Below, piece by piece: positions 10,907 to 24,460 of a stretch of 64,000 nucleotides of DNA. The stretch is from assembly GCA_000697055.1 (NCBI GenBank), contig JNDT01002127.1:1-64000 (forward strand), written 5' to 3'. Made by a program: the position numbers and the translations under genes. Position 1 is the first letter of the stretch. Each line of letters opens with the position of its first letter. The notes below the pieces were generated by a model. It worked only from the letters and a program-made list of their open reading frames with translations, was not told the DNA's origin and searched no databases. This DNA is from Saksenaea vasiformis B4078. Taxonomy: Eukaryota; Mucoromycota; Mucoromycetes; Mucorales; Saksenaeaceae.

Positions 10907-12411
10907 TACGTACGTACTACAGTACAAATTCGTTCTTCTATACGTATGTGTAGCTATACCAACTTTTGTTGTCTTGCTATAGAGAGTTTAGTTTATTATT
11001 ATTATCTTAATACCCCCCCGCCCTTTGTCTCTTTATTACCTTGCTTATGGATCCCAGTTGTTTATAGTGACCCAATTGATTTGTTGCTTTCAGAAGAGTT
11101 CACCCCTCTTTCTTTATTTTAGGAATACTTGGGCAAGAGTAAAATAAAAAAGTATGAATCTAACTTTTTTCTTGCCCATGTGCTTCATTTTCCTTCTTCG
11201 TTATCGTCGTTCTTCTTCTTTTTCATGGTCCTCGCCGGAAAAATTGGGATGAATGCTGTAACAGTCAGTCCTTTGGCCCATACCTTACAAGTGTGGAAGA
11301 CAGAGTGCGATTATCCAAGTTAAACTGGGATCATGTACTGCGCAACACTTCCATTTAAGACCTATTCCTTTTTTCCCTTGGTCGCCGCTTGCGCGGTCCA
11401 ACGACACACCAGTAGGTTGAACGGCAGGAAATAAAAGTGGCCTTCAAATCAGCTACTTTTCTTTCCGCAGGATCGGGCAACAACCAATACGTTTCCATAA
11501 TTTAATGGAAGGCAGGCGCTCCTTCCTTCACGAGCTCCACTGCGTAGAATAACCTCTGACTAGGATGCATATCTTGATGCTTACCAATGGCGTGATCACG
11601 ACATCCTTAAAATTTTTGTTCACCGACGATAAGCATAACATCAACTTTTTTACATTGAGGAACAAGGTTGTCTGTTCTAGATCTGTACATAAACCCGTCG
11701 GGCTGTCTGTATGTTTAAGCATATCATAATGATGTGCATTCCACAATAATAATAATAAACACAGACGCCCGTCGCATCTGGGATTGAGCGTGCATCCAGA
11801 CGGATCCCTGATCTCGTATAGGAGCGCCGGAAATGGGCTTTTAGAGCCAGCTATCGCCGTCACACCATAGAGCGGGATTGTGCGACCAACAGAGGCTCAG
11901 CCAGCAGACATCGCGTGTCGGTCACATGGTGTATCTGGGATGAGGTGCATCGACCTTGTCTTGATTATCGCAGCGTAGCATATTTTTTTTTCCGACCCAA
12001 CGGATACTGAGTGAATGAGTGAGTCAGTCTTGTAGAGCTGCCCTCAAATTCTTTTTCCGACGGAAGATGTTGCCGACATCCTAAGTTCATTTCGCTCTGC
12101 ATACCATCACATATATTACCGGTCTACGGATCATGATGCTCCCTTGCTATTTATAGCTACATTTGGATCCTATTTTGCACAGAGCAATATGAAGGAAGGT
12201 AAATGATCAAAAGTTAACTGCTTCTCCGTTAAGTTAAATAAAATCAATAGATGAATAGAATGGTACGTAATTTTCTACGGATGTGTTACGGTGTACTGCC
12301 GATCGACTACAGTTGTCTAAAAGGTACAGCATTCAAATTTTTTTTTATTTGTTTCTTGTTTTGTACAACGATATATTAGCATTTCTCTATACATGCAAAA
12401 AAAAAAAAATT
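10907..12411. other. Intergenic region, nothing recognised
   Basis: Short frames on both strands without domain signatures. It holds the 3' flanks of the GT77-like gene and of CotH copy 1 (both end into it). No tRNA-like A/B boxes were found. Confidence 0.45.
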
Positions 12412-13623
12412 CTACATTAAGTGGAATCCAGCAAAAACAGTTGCTAGAAGAATAGTTGTCCATGGGTATGTTTTTCCTTGGACAGATGTGGCAGCACTTT
12501 CAGGTGTGTTTTCTCCCGATACAGGATGGTTTACATCCTTATTCCAGTATTTGCCTCCACTGTAGAAACCCAATGGTGGCAAATCATCCTTGTCATTGAA
12601 TTGAAGTTGCTGGCATGTTGCTGCTGATCGGATTTGGACCCACTCTCCTAGACCCATCAGATCGGAGCTCACGGCTGTATTCATGTTCTTTTCAAACGAT
12701 TCCACCGTCCAACTCGTTCGCTTTCCAGGCGATCGAGGGGTGAGCGATCGGTCCCAAGCAATATCTTCCTTCAGCATCTGTGTCCAGGCTTGAAGACGCG
12801 GGTTGATCACACTGGGCTTGAAGAAGCGTTTGACCATCGTCTTGAGCACCTCTTCAAATTGAGATCGCCAGTAAGGCGACTTGAGCAATGCATCTGGAAG
12901 AGGCCGCTTTGCGTTGGGTTTGCCAAAGTTTTGATACGTGATATTCACTAATGGCTGGCTTTCAAAGTCAATACCGAACGTCTCATCAAAATCATAAGTG
13001 ATCACGGTCCAATGGTTGGATTGCGTGTTTTGCGTAAGGTAATAATTGCTTGCTTGGAACCAGAGACCATCCCATGATCCGGAGAAGAAGTTCATGGCCA
13101 AGTGCACTAACGTGTGCTTCGGATTAACAAGAGACGCGATGTTGCCCTGGTGTTGTGCGTCTGTAGCCTGGCTTGGATCAATGTCTTTCAGCTGGCGCAT
13201 AAATCCAATCAATGGATCAAGTTCAGTTGTCTTGTTCAAGCTTTTCTCCGTGCCCTTGTCTTCGAGTTTGTAGACATCTTTGCTATAAAGCTTGGGATCA
13301 TCACCAAGATAGACCAGATCGGCCTCCTCTTTGTCACTGATAGCATTGCCTTTGTAGGTAGGACCTGCGTGTTTTTCATCCATGAGATAAAAGCTTTCCC
13401 ATATTACCTTTTTTTTTCTTTTTCTTTTTCTTTTTCGTTTTGTACCTGTATGTGGATCAATATCGCCGGCATGCAAGACATCGTCAATAAAATGGGTGGA
13501 AGCAGTATCAATCATCAAGTACAAGCCAAAAGGTTCACCATTAATAAAAAGGCGGACCCAGCTGCCCGAAAGCGTGGCTGCACCAGAAGCGGCAAGACAA
13601 TCCATCAGCAATTTTTCGCGTCT

Positions 13624-13657
<34 letters not shown>

Positions 13658-14497
13658 GTTGGTGAATTTTTGCGGGGTAGGCCAAACAAAATGGTATAGA
13701 CAATACTTACACAAAGGTTGGATCAGATTCCTCCGCCCGCAGCTTAAATGTGGTACGGCCAAACAACAATTGCTGCTGGTCACCTTTTGCAGCATACTTG
13801 TTAAGCTTAATTTTGTACGACTGTTTGGCAAATTCCTTGGTAGATTGTCCACTGTTCTTGATTCCAGCATTGGTGAAGGAATAAACCTCTTTGGAATTCA
13901 CGTAAACCATACTGGACACTTGGGCATATTTATGGCTTTGCAGTGGATTGGCCAGAATTTCATTCAAACTGCTCATATTGGCCTGCAGAACGATGGTTGC
14001 CACTTCGTTGGAGAGGTTCATGCTGCTAAAAAGCGCTAGTAAAACGCGCAATTCCATGTTAAGTCCGAAAAGTTATTACAACGTAGCCGGATAAAAACCA
14101 ACCGGAGAGAGAGACACAAAAAGAAAAGAAAGATACACTTACGAGGATACATGGGATGATAGGCTTGCGGGAGCTCAGGAACAGGATAAACGGTTTGTGA
14201 TCGTCCGAAAAACTCATTACCGGTAGACGTAGCACCACCGGCTAATTTTCGTTGTGCCGGCTCAAACTGCTTCGACTGACCATTGGAAATGACATACTGA
14301 TACGAATCACCGCCAGGTGCAGTGCCAACAAAGAGATTGGAATACTCTGACGCTTTCAGCTCATGGATCGTGCCACCCACAGAGACACCGACGCTTTCAC
14401 CTTGTTTCGGAAACGCCACGACTGAATACTTCACATCGCCAGCCCACGCCAATGTGGCCAAGCCGGTGATCATGGAACTGACGACCCACAATCGCAT
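12412..14497 (-). CDS. cotH: CotH-kinase-family surface protein, copy 1
   Basis: 602 aa from exons 14497-14143, 14035-13711, 13621-13446 and 13364-12412. An N-terminal signal peptide (MRLWVVSSMITGLATLAWA) precedes a beta-rich domain. The CotH core shows SNEVATIVLQAN, FGRTTFKLRAEESDPTFVREKL, LSGSWVRLFINGEPFGLYLMID and TYDFDETFGIDF, where ITYDFDE is the metal/catalytic-like motif. The hydrophobic C-terminus (TTILLATVFAGFHLM) after a Ser/Thr/Pro stretch suggests a GPI anchor. CotH proteins were named from Bacillus spore coats; in Mucorales they are surface proteins, some implicated in host-cell invasion. Which function this divergent member has is unknown. The second intron carries a 30-nt T run on the plus strand, i.e. 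poly-A just before the acceptor. Confidence 0.9.
13627..13656. repeat. 30-nt poly-T inside a CotH intron
   Basis: Thirty consecutive T on the plus strand. On the transcribed strand this is poly-A lying immediately upstream of the TTTAG acceptor of CotH copy 1, replacing the usual pyrimidine tract. Length is likely to vary between isolates and to be error-prone in assemblies. Confidence 0.8.
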
Positions 14498-16282
14498 GGT
14501 GTCTTCAAGAAAAAAAAAAGGAGTAGTAGTAAAATCACAAGATGAAAAAGAAAAGAAAAAAAAAGCGCTTTATTTATACTGTCAAACGCAGATGACAAGT
14601 ATAGACTAGTGTGTCTGCGAAAGTGAGTTTTCTAGCCGAACCTTGTACTTCCCTCCGGATATACTGAACCTCGAACGTATGAATGGTGTACAAGGCGCGC
14701 ACTTGTGTTTAACGACGCTGATCCACATGCGGGAACCAGGCTCTATAAAATTACCATAACTCTATTCCTTTCCTTCATAAAACCTGCGTCCAATAGGACT
14801 TCATTTACCGCGCCCTGATCAAGGCTTTTTTTCTTTCATTTACTTCGTTCCCGTGAAAAAGGGAAAATGGCGTTGCTTATACACTCCGTCATCGGAAAAA
14901 CGTATCTTCTGAACACCATCGCTCTCTCTCTTTCTTTTTCCTTTTTTTTTTTTGGCGCCTCTGAGCCTATTTTGCGTAAAAAAAAAGAAAAATCAGTTGC
15001 CGCGTGGTTTATTGGTTCACATGACTGTGCTGTCCTTGATGGCGATAAATGGGCTCACTTCATCATGATAGGATTTTTTTTTAAAAAAAAACATTGGACC
15101 TCTGTTTACGCGTAAAGCGCAATTCATAGCCTTTGGTAATTGCTAGTCATCAAAGCAGCTTGAAGTGCAATTGGAGAGAAAAACTGCACGCTTGTTTAAG
15201 ACATGCCTAGCATAGGTTACTATCTGTCTATCTATCTATGCTCTAGGAATTTCGATATACCGAGGAAATACTATATGACTTGACGCCAAAAAGAAAAAAA
15301 AACTTTTCAGGAATTGAGGGACGTAACCATTTATATAACGGGGTAATGGCTCAAAAAGTCTATTCGTCACTAACTACTGGCGTCATTTCAGCCGAAAAGA
15401 AGAAACAGTCGAATTTCAAGCAAGCAGGTTGGTTTCTGCTACGATTACAAAACTCGTCAATTTAACTCTTGTCCAGCTAGTTAGCTATTGTACAGCTGAA
15501 ATTACCAGAATGGATAATATACAAGATGATCAGACAATGTAAGATTAGTTTGCCGATTGCTAATTGTAAAATGAACAAAGACAGCAATTCCTTGGCGGTG
15601 TCACTTTCCGCGATTGGGGGTTGGGGCCTGTTTCCATTAAAAATTCTTCTCGCTTCGGCTGATCGGAAGTGTCGGAGCAGAGTTTTGACGTCAATGACGG
15701 AAACAAAAGATGCCCTAGAAGCATATGTTGGTGAAACCTACCTAAACTTGTAATTTGCCCAAATCGAGTTATTTTTTCTTGTTCAAAGCAATGCTATCCT
15801 TTTTTTTTGTCGGTGTCTGTGCCGCTTTGGAACAATTTTTGCGTTGAATTTTGTTCTGAAATAAGCTTCCGTTACACCAAGTGAGGTGTAATTCTGCATC
15901 TATAACTTATGTTGCGCAATAGATCATGATACGAAAAGGCCCATTTCGAAAGTGCCAGAAGGTGGCGTGAGCCAAAACCGTAACTATCTAAACGGGAAGT
16001 ATAGGCTTATTGTTCTCAGAAGCATCCCTGGTACACGCTTGGATTTATCCATACATATATAAAATTTTTTCTGCCATCTATTTGTTTAGCTTTGCGTCGT
16101 GTGTAGTAGTCCATTCCCATTACCACGTAGATGAAAAAAAAAAAAGAAAAAAGAAAAAGGGAGTCTGCACACACCCCTACGCCGCATTGTCAGACATTAC
16201 AACGCCCGCTGATTGACAGCATGGTTACTTAGCCTGCCTTACCGACAAGGTGTGGGTCAAATGAGCCTAACGGAGAGTTGTA

Positions 16283-16314
<32 letters not shown>

Positions 16315-16736
16315 CTGTTGCACTACTAAAATGGAATTGTGCTCTTGATGGCCAAGTTCATGTAACTCCTTCCATAATTTTTTTTTGTGATAGCGTTAAG
16401 CACCCTTTCAAAAGAAAAAAGTCATTCGGGCGAACGGGCCTATTGTTACACATCTCATCGTGCACTGACAATGATGATGAATGTAAAAAAAAAAAAGGAC
16501 ATATGTACGGGGAGGTATGGGCATCATGTGAATGTATTTGGCTAGTGTCATGCAGTGCAGTCTCCTTAGCTGCATGCATTTCGTTGATGACAACAGACTC
16601 CGTATTCAAATGGGGAACATGATTGTTGATCACAGTTAAAAAATGAAGTCATTCGATTTTTTTTTTCCTTTTTAAAGAAGATAATAGTCAATTCTTTATG
16701 TTTACAAATATAAGTCATGAGGGGGTTTTAGTTTCT
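14498..16736. other. Intergenic region between the CotH copies
   Basis: About 2.2 kb holding the promoter of CotH copy 1 and the 3' flank of copy 2. A (CT)n run at 16283-16309 and many A/T homopolymers are present. No coding region with domain features was found. Confidence 0.45.
16283..16309 (+). repeat. (CT)n microsatellite
   Basis: About 13 uninterrupted CT dinucleotides in the spacer between the CotH genes. No coding frame uses it. Confidence 0.85.
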
Positions 16737-18833
16737 TTAAAAGAAAGCGATCATGGCGATCATAGCACCAACAATGGAGATCATGGACGGAGCAAAGGCG
16801 GAAGCGGCGTTCTTAGGTTGCTGTCCTTGGGCACTGTTATTGGCATTGTTCGAGGCAGGTGTATTGTTGTTGCTACCGGGGCTAGGGGGAACATTGGATT
16901 GACCGTTGGCGGGAACGACATTACCATTGCCGTCCAGGCGGTTGCCACCTTTGTAAGGGCCCAAGGCGGGAAGATCGTCCTTATCGTCGAACTGCAGTTG
17001 CTGACACGTGGCAGCGGAGCGCTTTTGAATCCATTCAGCAAGACCAATGGTGTCTTTGGTGGTAGTGTTCATGTTGGTCACGAAGTCCTGAACGGTCCAG
17101 CTGGTCTTGGTTCCGGGCGAGCGACCAGGAATGGCGCGGGTCCAGGCAATATCTTCCTTCAACATCTCAGTCCAGGCTTGGAGACGTGCGTTGACGACGC
17201 TGGGCTTGAAGAAGCGCTTGATGATGGTCTTCAAGGTATCCTGGAATTGCTTGTTATAGTAGGGCGACTTGATAATGGCGTCAATCAATGGGCGCTTGGA
17301 ATCGGGTCGGCTGTAGTTGGTATAAGGAACATCAATCAAAGGCTTAGCCTCTTCGCCATTGCCAAGGGTTTCGTCAAAGTCGTAAGTAATCAGAGTCCAT
17401 TGCTTAGACTTCAAGTCTTCGTTCAAGTAGTAGTTACTGGCTTGAATCCAGAGACCGTCCCAAGAACCAGACAGGAAGTTCAAAGCCATATGGATCATCA
17501 AATGCTGAGGGTCAATCAATTTAGCAAAGTCACCAGCATGCTGGGCATCCGTCATTTGGGCAGGATTGATAGTGCTTAATCGGCGGGTAAATTCAATCAA
17601 AGGACCTTGCGAGTGTGTCTTGTTCACAGTCTTATCTTCACCCTTGTCAGCCAACTTGTACAAGTCTGGGCTGTACTTGGCAGGATCGTCACCGAGGTAG
17701 GCGAGGTTGCCTTCCTCCTGAGGGCTAAGCGCATTACCCTTGTAAGTGACACCTGTGAAGAGAAGACCAAAAAAAAAAAAAGGCAGTAAACGTTTAGTAT
17801 GAGAACAAAAGACAAAAGACAAAAAAAATACGTTTTTTTCTTTTTTTTGTTCTCTTACCAGTATTGGGATAGGTCCAGTCGCCACCGTGCAAAACATCAT
17901 CGATAAAGTGGGTGGAGATATCGTCCATCAATAAGAAGAGACCATAAGGTTCATTATTAATAATCACACGCACCCAGTGACCCGAGAGTGTGGCTCCGCC
18001 TGCAGCACCGAGGAAATCGAGCATCAATTTCTCTCTCCTAAAAAAAAAAGGATTGTCGGTTAGTATAACAATGTCAATCTCGGAGTGTCAAACTTACGCG
18101 AAAGTCGGATCGGTTTCTTCGGCACGCAATTTCAGTGACGAGCGGCCAAACAGTAGATCTTTCTTCTTCGTGGCGCTGTATTTTCCAAATTCAATACCCC
18201 ATGACTGCTTAGAGAAATCCTTGGTGGATTGGCCACTTGTTGAAAGACCAGCGTCGGCGAAGCTGTAGAATTCTTGGTTACTAATGTAGGCCAAGTTGGT
18301 GACACGGGCGTCGGGGAGTTTCTCGGTAGGGTTCTTATTGAAAGCATCAAGGGCAGTGGCATTGACTTGCATAATAATGGTAGCCACTTCATTAGAACGG
18401 TTCATACCGGTAAAGAGAGCTAGAACAAAAAAGGAATAAGCTGTCTATTCGAATATTTACTATGACAAATTGGTTGCAACTTACGAGGATAGATAGGATT
18501 GTACGCCTGAGGCAATGGAGGCACGTCATAGACAGTACGAGAGCGATTGAAGAACTCGTTGCCCGTCGTAGTAGCACCCTTTGCTAATGTACGTTGTGTT
18601 GCCTCGGGCTGATTGTTGAGGACATAACGATAGGTATCTGCAGCAGGTGCAGTACCAGTGAATAGATTGGGATGTTGTTGACTAGGCTTCAAAGGGTGCT
18701 GTTGGCCACCAACGGAGACAGCAACATTCTGTCCAGCCTGGGGAAAAGCAATAACTGAATACTGGACATCTGCAGCGTTGACAACGGCGGACAATGCTAC
18801 TGCAATCGCACCAGAAATAGCCCACAATTTCAT
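16737..18833 (-). CDS. cotH: CotH-kinase-family surface protein, copy 2
   Basis: 621 aa from exons 18833-18485, 18419-18098, 18037-17859 and 17752-16737. The start is the ATG at 18833 (MKLWAISG), giving a clean signal peptide ending near VVNAA; an in-frame GTG lies two codons upstream but is not credible as a start. Core motifs match copy 1: SNEVATIIMQVN, FGRSSLKLRAEETDPTFAREKL, LSGHWVRVIINNEPYGLFLLMDD, ITYDFDETLGNG. The C-terminal 90 residues are Asn/Pro/Ser-rich and end in a hydrophobic stretch (MISIVGAMIAMIAFF), so a GPI anchor is likely. All three introns fall at the same codons and phases as in copy 1, so the pair is a tandem duplication. A large open frame on the opposite strand (16698-17579) is a compositional shadow. 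Confidence 0.9.
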
Positions 18834-21800
18834 CCTCACGATAGTAAAATTGGATAAGGTAAGGAAAGTCTAGGGGATAGAGAGAAAAGAGGTGTTTGGG
18901 GGAACCCGCAAGAAAGAAAGAAGTAGAAGAAAAAAAAAAAGGGAGAACGGGACGTGAAGGCAGCGGAAGCAACAAAGTATTTGTATGGATCGGCGGTTGT
19001 CGAAATGGAAAAAAGTAAAAATAAAAAAAGGCCAAAAAGGTAAGGCGACGATCCCCGGGTGCAAGGAAAAAGGGTGATAGAAGAGGATCCTTTTGAATGA
19101 TCAAGACATCTCGTGATACCATGTTACTCTATGTAGCCAATCAGCTTTGGTGATCGGCAAACCAAATGCCAAAAAAAAAAGGAAGAGGAGGTAGAGGAGG
19201 CAACCGAAGTTTCTCTGAAACACAGCGCGCCTTGTATCACCGCTGGCTGAGGCTTGGTGCTTTTTTAGACGTTACACTTGAACGACTTTCTTTTGTCTGA
19301 GTTACCCTGGTAATCGCTACTACTACTAGGATAGAGTCAAACAAAGATCCTATGTGCAAAACTGTTACGTGTAAAGAGCACAATCAACAAAGTAAATTGA
19401 GAAAGAAAAGGAAGAAAAAAGGCACATCGCGTCAAAACCCGTTAAATCTCTGTTTCGTTATCGACAAAGATGAGGTCTTTATTTTTTTCTTGCCAGCGGA
19501 AAAACAAATTGTCAAGTACAAAAAAAGTAAAAAGAAAAGCGTGTGCTATTTCCCTATCTAGGTAAATGACTGGATTTGCCAAGCAGCAAAAACATAGACA
19601 CACAGGGCACACGCGTAAAAAAGAAAACGTCCTGAAAACAAGAACTCCGCGCGTTGTCCTCACTTTTTCACTAATTTATGTGCACAGAAACGAGAGAAGG
19701 TTCCGTTATATAAAGAATGGGAGAGACAAAAAAAAAGGGTTGTAAGAAACCCCATTTGTCACGGTTCATGGTTTGGTTAATTTTAGGTTTTGTTGGATAA
19801 ATGCAAAAAAGTCAGGACATCGGCTCTTGTGTCTCTCTTTTCTTTTTCTCGCTTACTCCGCCGCCTCACTTGCCTTCTATCCCACATGTGTTATCGGCCA
19901 CTAGGGGGTAATTGGTTAGGCAATAGGTATAGCCATCAAAAGAAAGAAAGCGTAAGACGTTAAGAACAAAAGGTTCGCGCTACGCAATTAGCGGAGTGGA
20001 AGGAAAAATTTGGAAAGTTTCAACTCCGACAAACAGGTGTGAGCCTGGACGATGGGAAACTGGTTTATCTTTTCCCGGTCCGAAAAAAATAAATAAAAAT
20101 AAAGGATTGACTGTGGCTAGTACCTGAACAAACAAACAAAAACCCCCCGCCCCCTTCGCATGCTGAACACACACAACAGGATTCCTTTGGCCCGGTACAC
20201 TACAGCCTATTCTTGTGTTGTCAACCAACCACCTGTCACTGCTACAGTACAGTCTTCTTCATCAAAGCTAGCTTGCTTTTCTTTCCAGTAGATCTCTACG
20301 CAACAAAGAAACCCTGACGATCCTGAGCACGCACGTGTCGTTCGAACAGCGATTGTTTACCCCATTTATCGTTTTCTATTCGCTACAGTCGATTAAAACA
20401 GCGCCTTCCTCTCTCTCTCTCTCGCTTGGAGGACCTGACGAATGGCCGTGCCTGCGTACAGATTGCATACATCATCGGATAATTTGGGACAGTCCTCTAA
20501 ATGCGCGCTTGATCACTGTGGTTAATAAGGTTTATTTTCATTGGTTTACATCAAAAGGCAGCAACTACTGTACTTGCAAGTTCAGCGGAAAAGGAACAAG
20601 TGAGTTTCCAGTTTTCCCCAAGACTTGCTACCAAGGACAACATGTCAATGACCAATCGGTGTGACCTTTTGATTATTGTTGTCCCAAGACCTATAAAGGA
20701 GTTTCATTTTAGAATATGCACAAACCATGGCGCGTCGTAGAAAATCGATCTTTTGAGCCTCTGTTTCACTTCTCTCCGCTACAGTACTTAAAATGGGTAT
20801 CTCCTCTAAAAAAAGCTTATTGTTCTCCGCTGAATGTTGATTGTTATTATCAACATAAACTAACGACCAAAAGTCAATCAAGGTACGGGTTGTCTCCCGA
20901 GATTGATTGATCCTCTCGGTAAATCTTGTTACAATTTCCCCCCGTTTCTCTTACCATGCTTGCTCCCTGAATAGGAAATCTTCTAGCTTTAAAAGGTTGG
21001 TGGCCATCGTTTCATTTGAAAACGTTGACAGACAAACCCTTTTTTATTATTATTATTTTTCTCAACCTTAATCACACCGACAATGAAATCAGAAAAGTTG
21101 AACGTTCGACGTTACATGTACAATGTTATCTGCACTGAAAACCTAGACAATAATAAGAAATCTTTGGTCATCCCAACATCCCCCCAAAAAAAGAGGCAAG
21201 ACCACAACGCGCATTGTTAATCTTTTCCGAAGGAATCATACAGAGACGTCCAATGCAATGGCAGTTAATTAGGCCCAGTCATTTACACCTTCTTCGGATC
21301 ATATTATCAGGAGTTCTTTTGTCGGGATTCCTATTTGAGATAGCAAACTCCCACCCACATGGATGATCTGGATTTATAAAAACAAATACAAAAGTGACAT
21401 ATGTAGCAGTTGATTGTTTGGGATATGCGCGTTTTTTTTTTCGATCTCTCGTGTCCTGGATAAAACTCTGTGAGATAATCGACCAAATCGGGCTTACCTG
21501 TCGACGCCATACAATGGATCCACCGCTTTAAACACGGTGTATATGGATTCCACATATGCAACGCCCTCTCTCTCAAGACTGTTGAAATCATGGGTCGTGA
21601 TCCGGCCCGTCGTACAACATGCGATTTCTATTGGCTGTGTGTTACGGCTTTTCGAGATCAAAATGGTGGGAAAAAGGAAAAAAGGAGACGGAGCAGTGTT
21701 TCACTGCATCACCCCAATGTCATCGGGCTGATGCCCTTTTTTCGCGGAACAACGGGTCATCTGATCAATTTGCAGAAAAGAGATGGAGGGAATCATATGT

Positions 21801-21940
21801 TTTTTAGTGAATTTTTTTTTTTAATTTTTTTACTTGCACTAATCAATACATGGACTCGAAACAGAACAGGATGTATAATAAGAAAAAAGAAACAGGGTGT
21901 GATGTATTGTAATGTATCGAAAAAAAATGATTCTAGTTTT
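18834..21940. other. Intergenic region, 3.1 kb, no supported gene
   Basis: Contains the CotH copy 2 promoter side and the 3' flank of the transporter gene. Several CT/GA-rich and A/T-rich runs are present. Open frames such as 20335-20664 and 21331-21591 have no domain features, no plausible splice partners and low-complexity composition. A lineage-specific small gene or non-coding RNA cannot be excluded. Confidence 0.4.
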
Positions 21941-24460
21941 TTAGTCAGCGAGAACGTCTCGGCCCAATGCCAGCATGACGACGTCGTAAATGATCATGAA
22001 TACGACGGCTACGGTCACTAGGACACTTGAGATGATAGCAAGGATAAACGGATTCAGCCATCGTTTTTTGGTGAACGCCTGAAAACTTTCCGCTGTTTCA
22101 TCTTTTTCTAGTATCGACGGCATTTTGATTTCCTCAAAAGCCGCAGACGTAAAGGAAGGTGCAACAGAGGGACTCCTGGGTGCCAGAACATTTGAGATAA
22201 TACCAGAAGACCTGGTGGATAAGGGTGATGGTGGTGTCCTGGACATGTTTGGGGAGGGTGGGGGAGGGGACAGTGTTTTGTCATCCTTGTAGTTAGGTGA
22301 GGAGGGTATTGTTCGACGACCGTCTTCGCGTTCTGTGTCGGGCTCGGCGTTGCCTGTGATTCCCAAGGCTTTCGTGGATACATTTTCGGTAAAGGTGCTT
22401 GTGCCGGAGGATAATTTGGGTGAACGACCCGCGATTGTTTCGTTCTCCCCAGGAGTTGTCGCAGGGCTCTTTGCAATGTCACTGCTGAAAACAATGGCCG
22501 GAATATCGAGGCGCGGTGAGTTGGCTGGTTTACTGTCAAGTGTTTCTCTTTTGCTGAGGCGCGATTGTTCGATGCGACTACTGATGTTCGATCGCAATTG
22601 GCGTGAGGGTTCTCTTCGTAGCGAAATGGATCGATTTTCTTCAGGAATATACATCATGACATCATCTGCATCTGCTTTTTCTGGATTGAGAGGTGGCTGT
22701 TCGACGGAAGCTTCGTATCTACGCGAAACAAAGTACAAAGCAAAAGGTACAATATAATTAACGGGCTATCAAAAAAGTAAAGCATTAGACAACATGCGAA
22801 ACTCCTGTTCCTTCCTTCTCCTCCTCAATAGCTTACGGATTGGAAGAAAAGACTGGACCAATTCTGGAACACATTTAACCAATTTTTAGATTGGAAAATG
22901 CTAAAAAGAAGAAGAAGGTTATCATGTGCTGATGTAAAAGAAAAAAAAACCAACGAACTTACAATGCAATGAACCAGGGCGCGAAACAGGACCAGAAAAT
23001 GGCCCATGATCGACTGCAAATTTGACCTCGAAGTAGATTGGAGCGAATGACGATAGTAAATACAGGAATGGATGTGACAAGGACAACAATAGGAAAGATA
23101 TAAGTTGTCACCAAAGCCACTGTGGAACCTATAAGGAAACAATGAATAGCCTAGTAAAAATAAAAAATAAACAAATGGTTTACCATTTCTAGCAAGGATC
23201 GCGAGGACATTGCTGGAGGATGTCATTGGATAAGCCATGGCTCCAAAAACACCTAAAATACGTAATACAGAGGTGTGAGCTGTACGTCACGTCCCTCAAC
23301 TAATTTTTTTTTCTTTTTCTTTCTTACCGATAACAATGTAGATAATTGTCGAGATGAGAACAGAGACCCACATGGCTTTGTGGATGGAGACACCTGGTTT
23401 TAAACTATTCACCCACGATGGAATCTATATAGTTCCATAAATATCATGTGGGGATGAAAAGAAAAGAAAAACATACGGTTGTGATGTAGCTGTAATTGAA
23501 TACGACAATACCGAGGACTTGTGTGGAGTCCGGACCGACAGCACGTAGCAGGGATGGATCGAGACCATGTAAGCCAAAACAAACAACCCAAATAATCAGG
23601 ATAACAACGAGAAGGACAAAAGAGACAATTTGGACAATGATATTTTCGACCAGCGTAAAGAAGCCCAAGGGAATGACCATGATAGCAGTGAGTAAGAAAC
23701 CAAAAGTGAAGAGGAAATAACCAGCGCTGTCAAAAGGCGAATTTCCTCCTTGGTTGAGGTCTGTTACGCAAATCCATCCGGCGGGTGATATGCCGAGACC
23801 GCATGAACCATGAAAGAGAGCAACAAACATGTTATCCAATGTCTTACAAAAAAATGTTGCAAGTTGAGTAAGCTAATTTGGATCAAATTCTCTCTTTTTT
23901 ACCTGGGAGGATAACACAATGCTTGCAATATTAATGGATTGTAGGGAAAGGAATAATAACAGTTGAATCAAATAATGATATTTTTTACCCAGATAAAGTT
24001 GAGCAATTGTTGTAAGTTCGATTTTTGCCTTTACAAGAGTACATAAGTATTGCCTTTTTTTTTTAAGGTTCTCTTTTCTATATATATAAATTGTATATAT
24101 ACCTGAAATTTTTCGTTGCCACGTATACGAGCCATGGCTTCACACACAAAAAGAGCAGAGCAACCAGAAAGAAAAGCAATTGATATAAATACAAAAAGAG
24201 GCGGTAACCATCCTGACTACAAATGACATCAACAACTTCAACTTCTTCTTCTTTTCTTTTCTTTTCTTTTTTTTTACCTGTTGAAAAACGGGAGGTATGG
24301 TTGATAAACCCGGTCCCTGTTTAGATAGGTAAATTTAGTTAGTTAGTTGATAAATACGTAAAGAAGAAGAAAAAAAAAGGGATTCTTCTTTTGTTACCGT
24401 CATGGAAGACACCAAAAGAGACACACTTCCGAAGAAGCCAATACCGCGAGGAGTGGACAT
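21941..24460 (-). CDS. AAAP-family amino acid transporter (vacuolar/plasma-membrane type)
   Basis: Ten exons (24460-24398, 24316-24278, 24216-24103, 24028-23903, 23842-23477, 23424-23328, 23252-23184, 23128-22963, 22900-22837, 22765-21941) give 642 aa. The N-terminus GPGLSTIPPVFQQSGWLPPL is the first AAAP helix; FLSGCSALFVCEAMARIRGN, the LIQLLLFLSLQSINIAS helix, VFNYSYITTVIPSWVNSLKP and GVFGAMAYPM are further family blocks. These carriers move amino acids, usually with protons, at the vacuole or plasma membrane. After the tenth helix (VNYIVPFALYFVSRR) a Ser/Pro-rich hydrophilic stretch of about 200 residues precedes a last membrane segment (LNPFILAIISSVLVTVAVVF). That insertion is much longer than usual loops and rich in SP/TP sites, so it may be phosphoregulated. 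Substrate is unknown. Confidence 0.88.

Noticed and set aside
16698..17579. 293-codon open frame antisense to CotH copy 2
   Set aside because: It is Gly/Val-rich and mirrors the codon usage of the CotH exon on the other strand; no domain, no splice structure. A compositional shadow.
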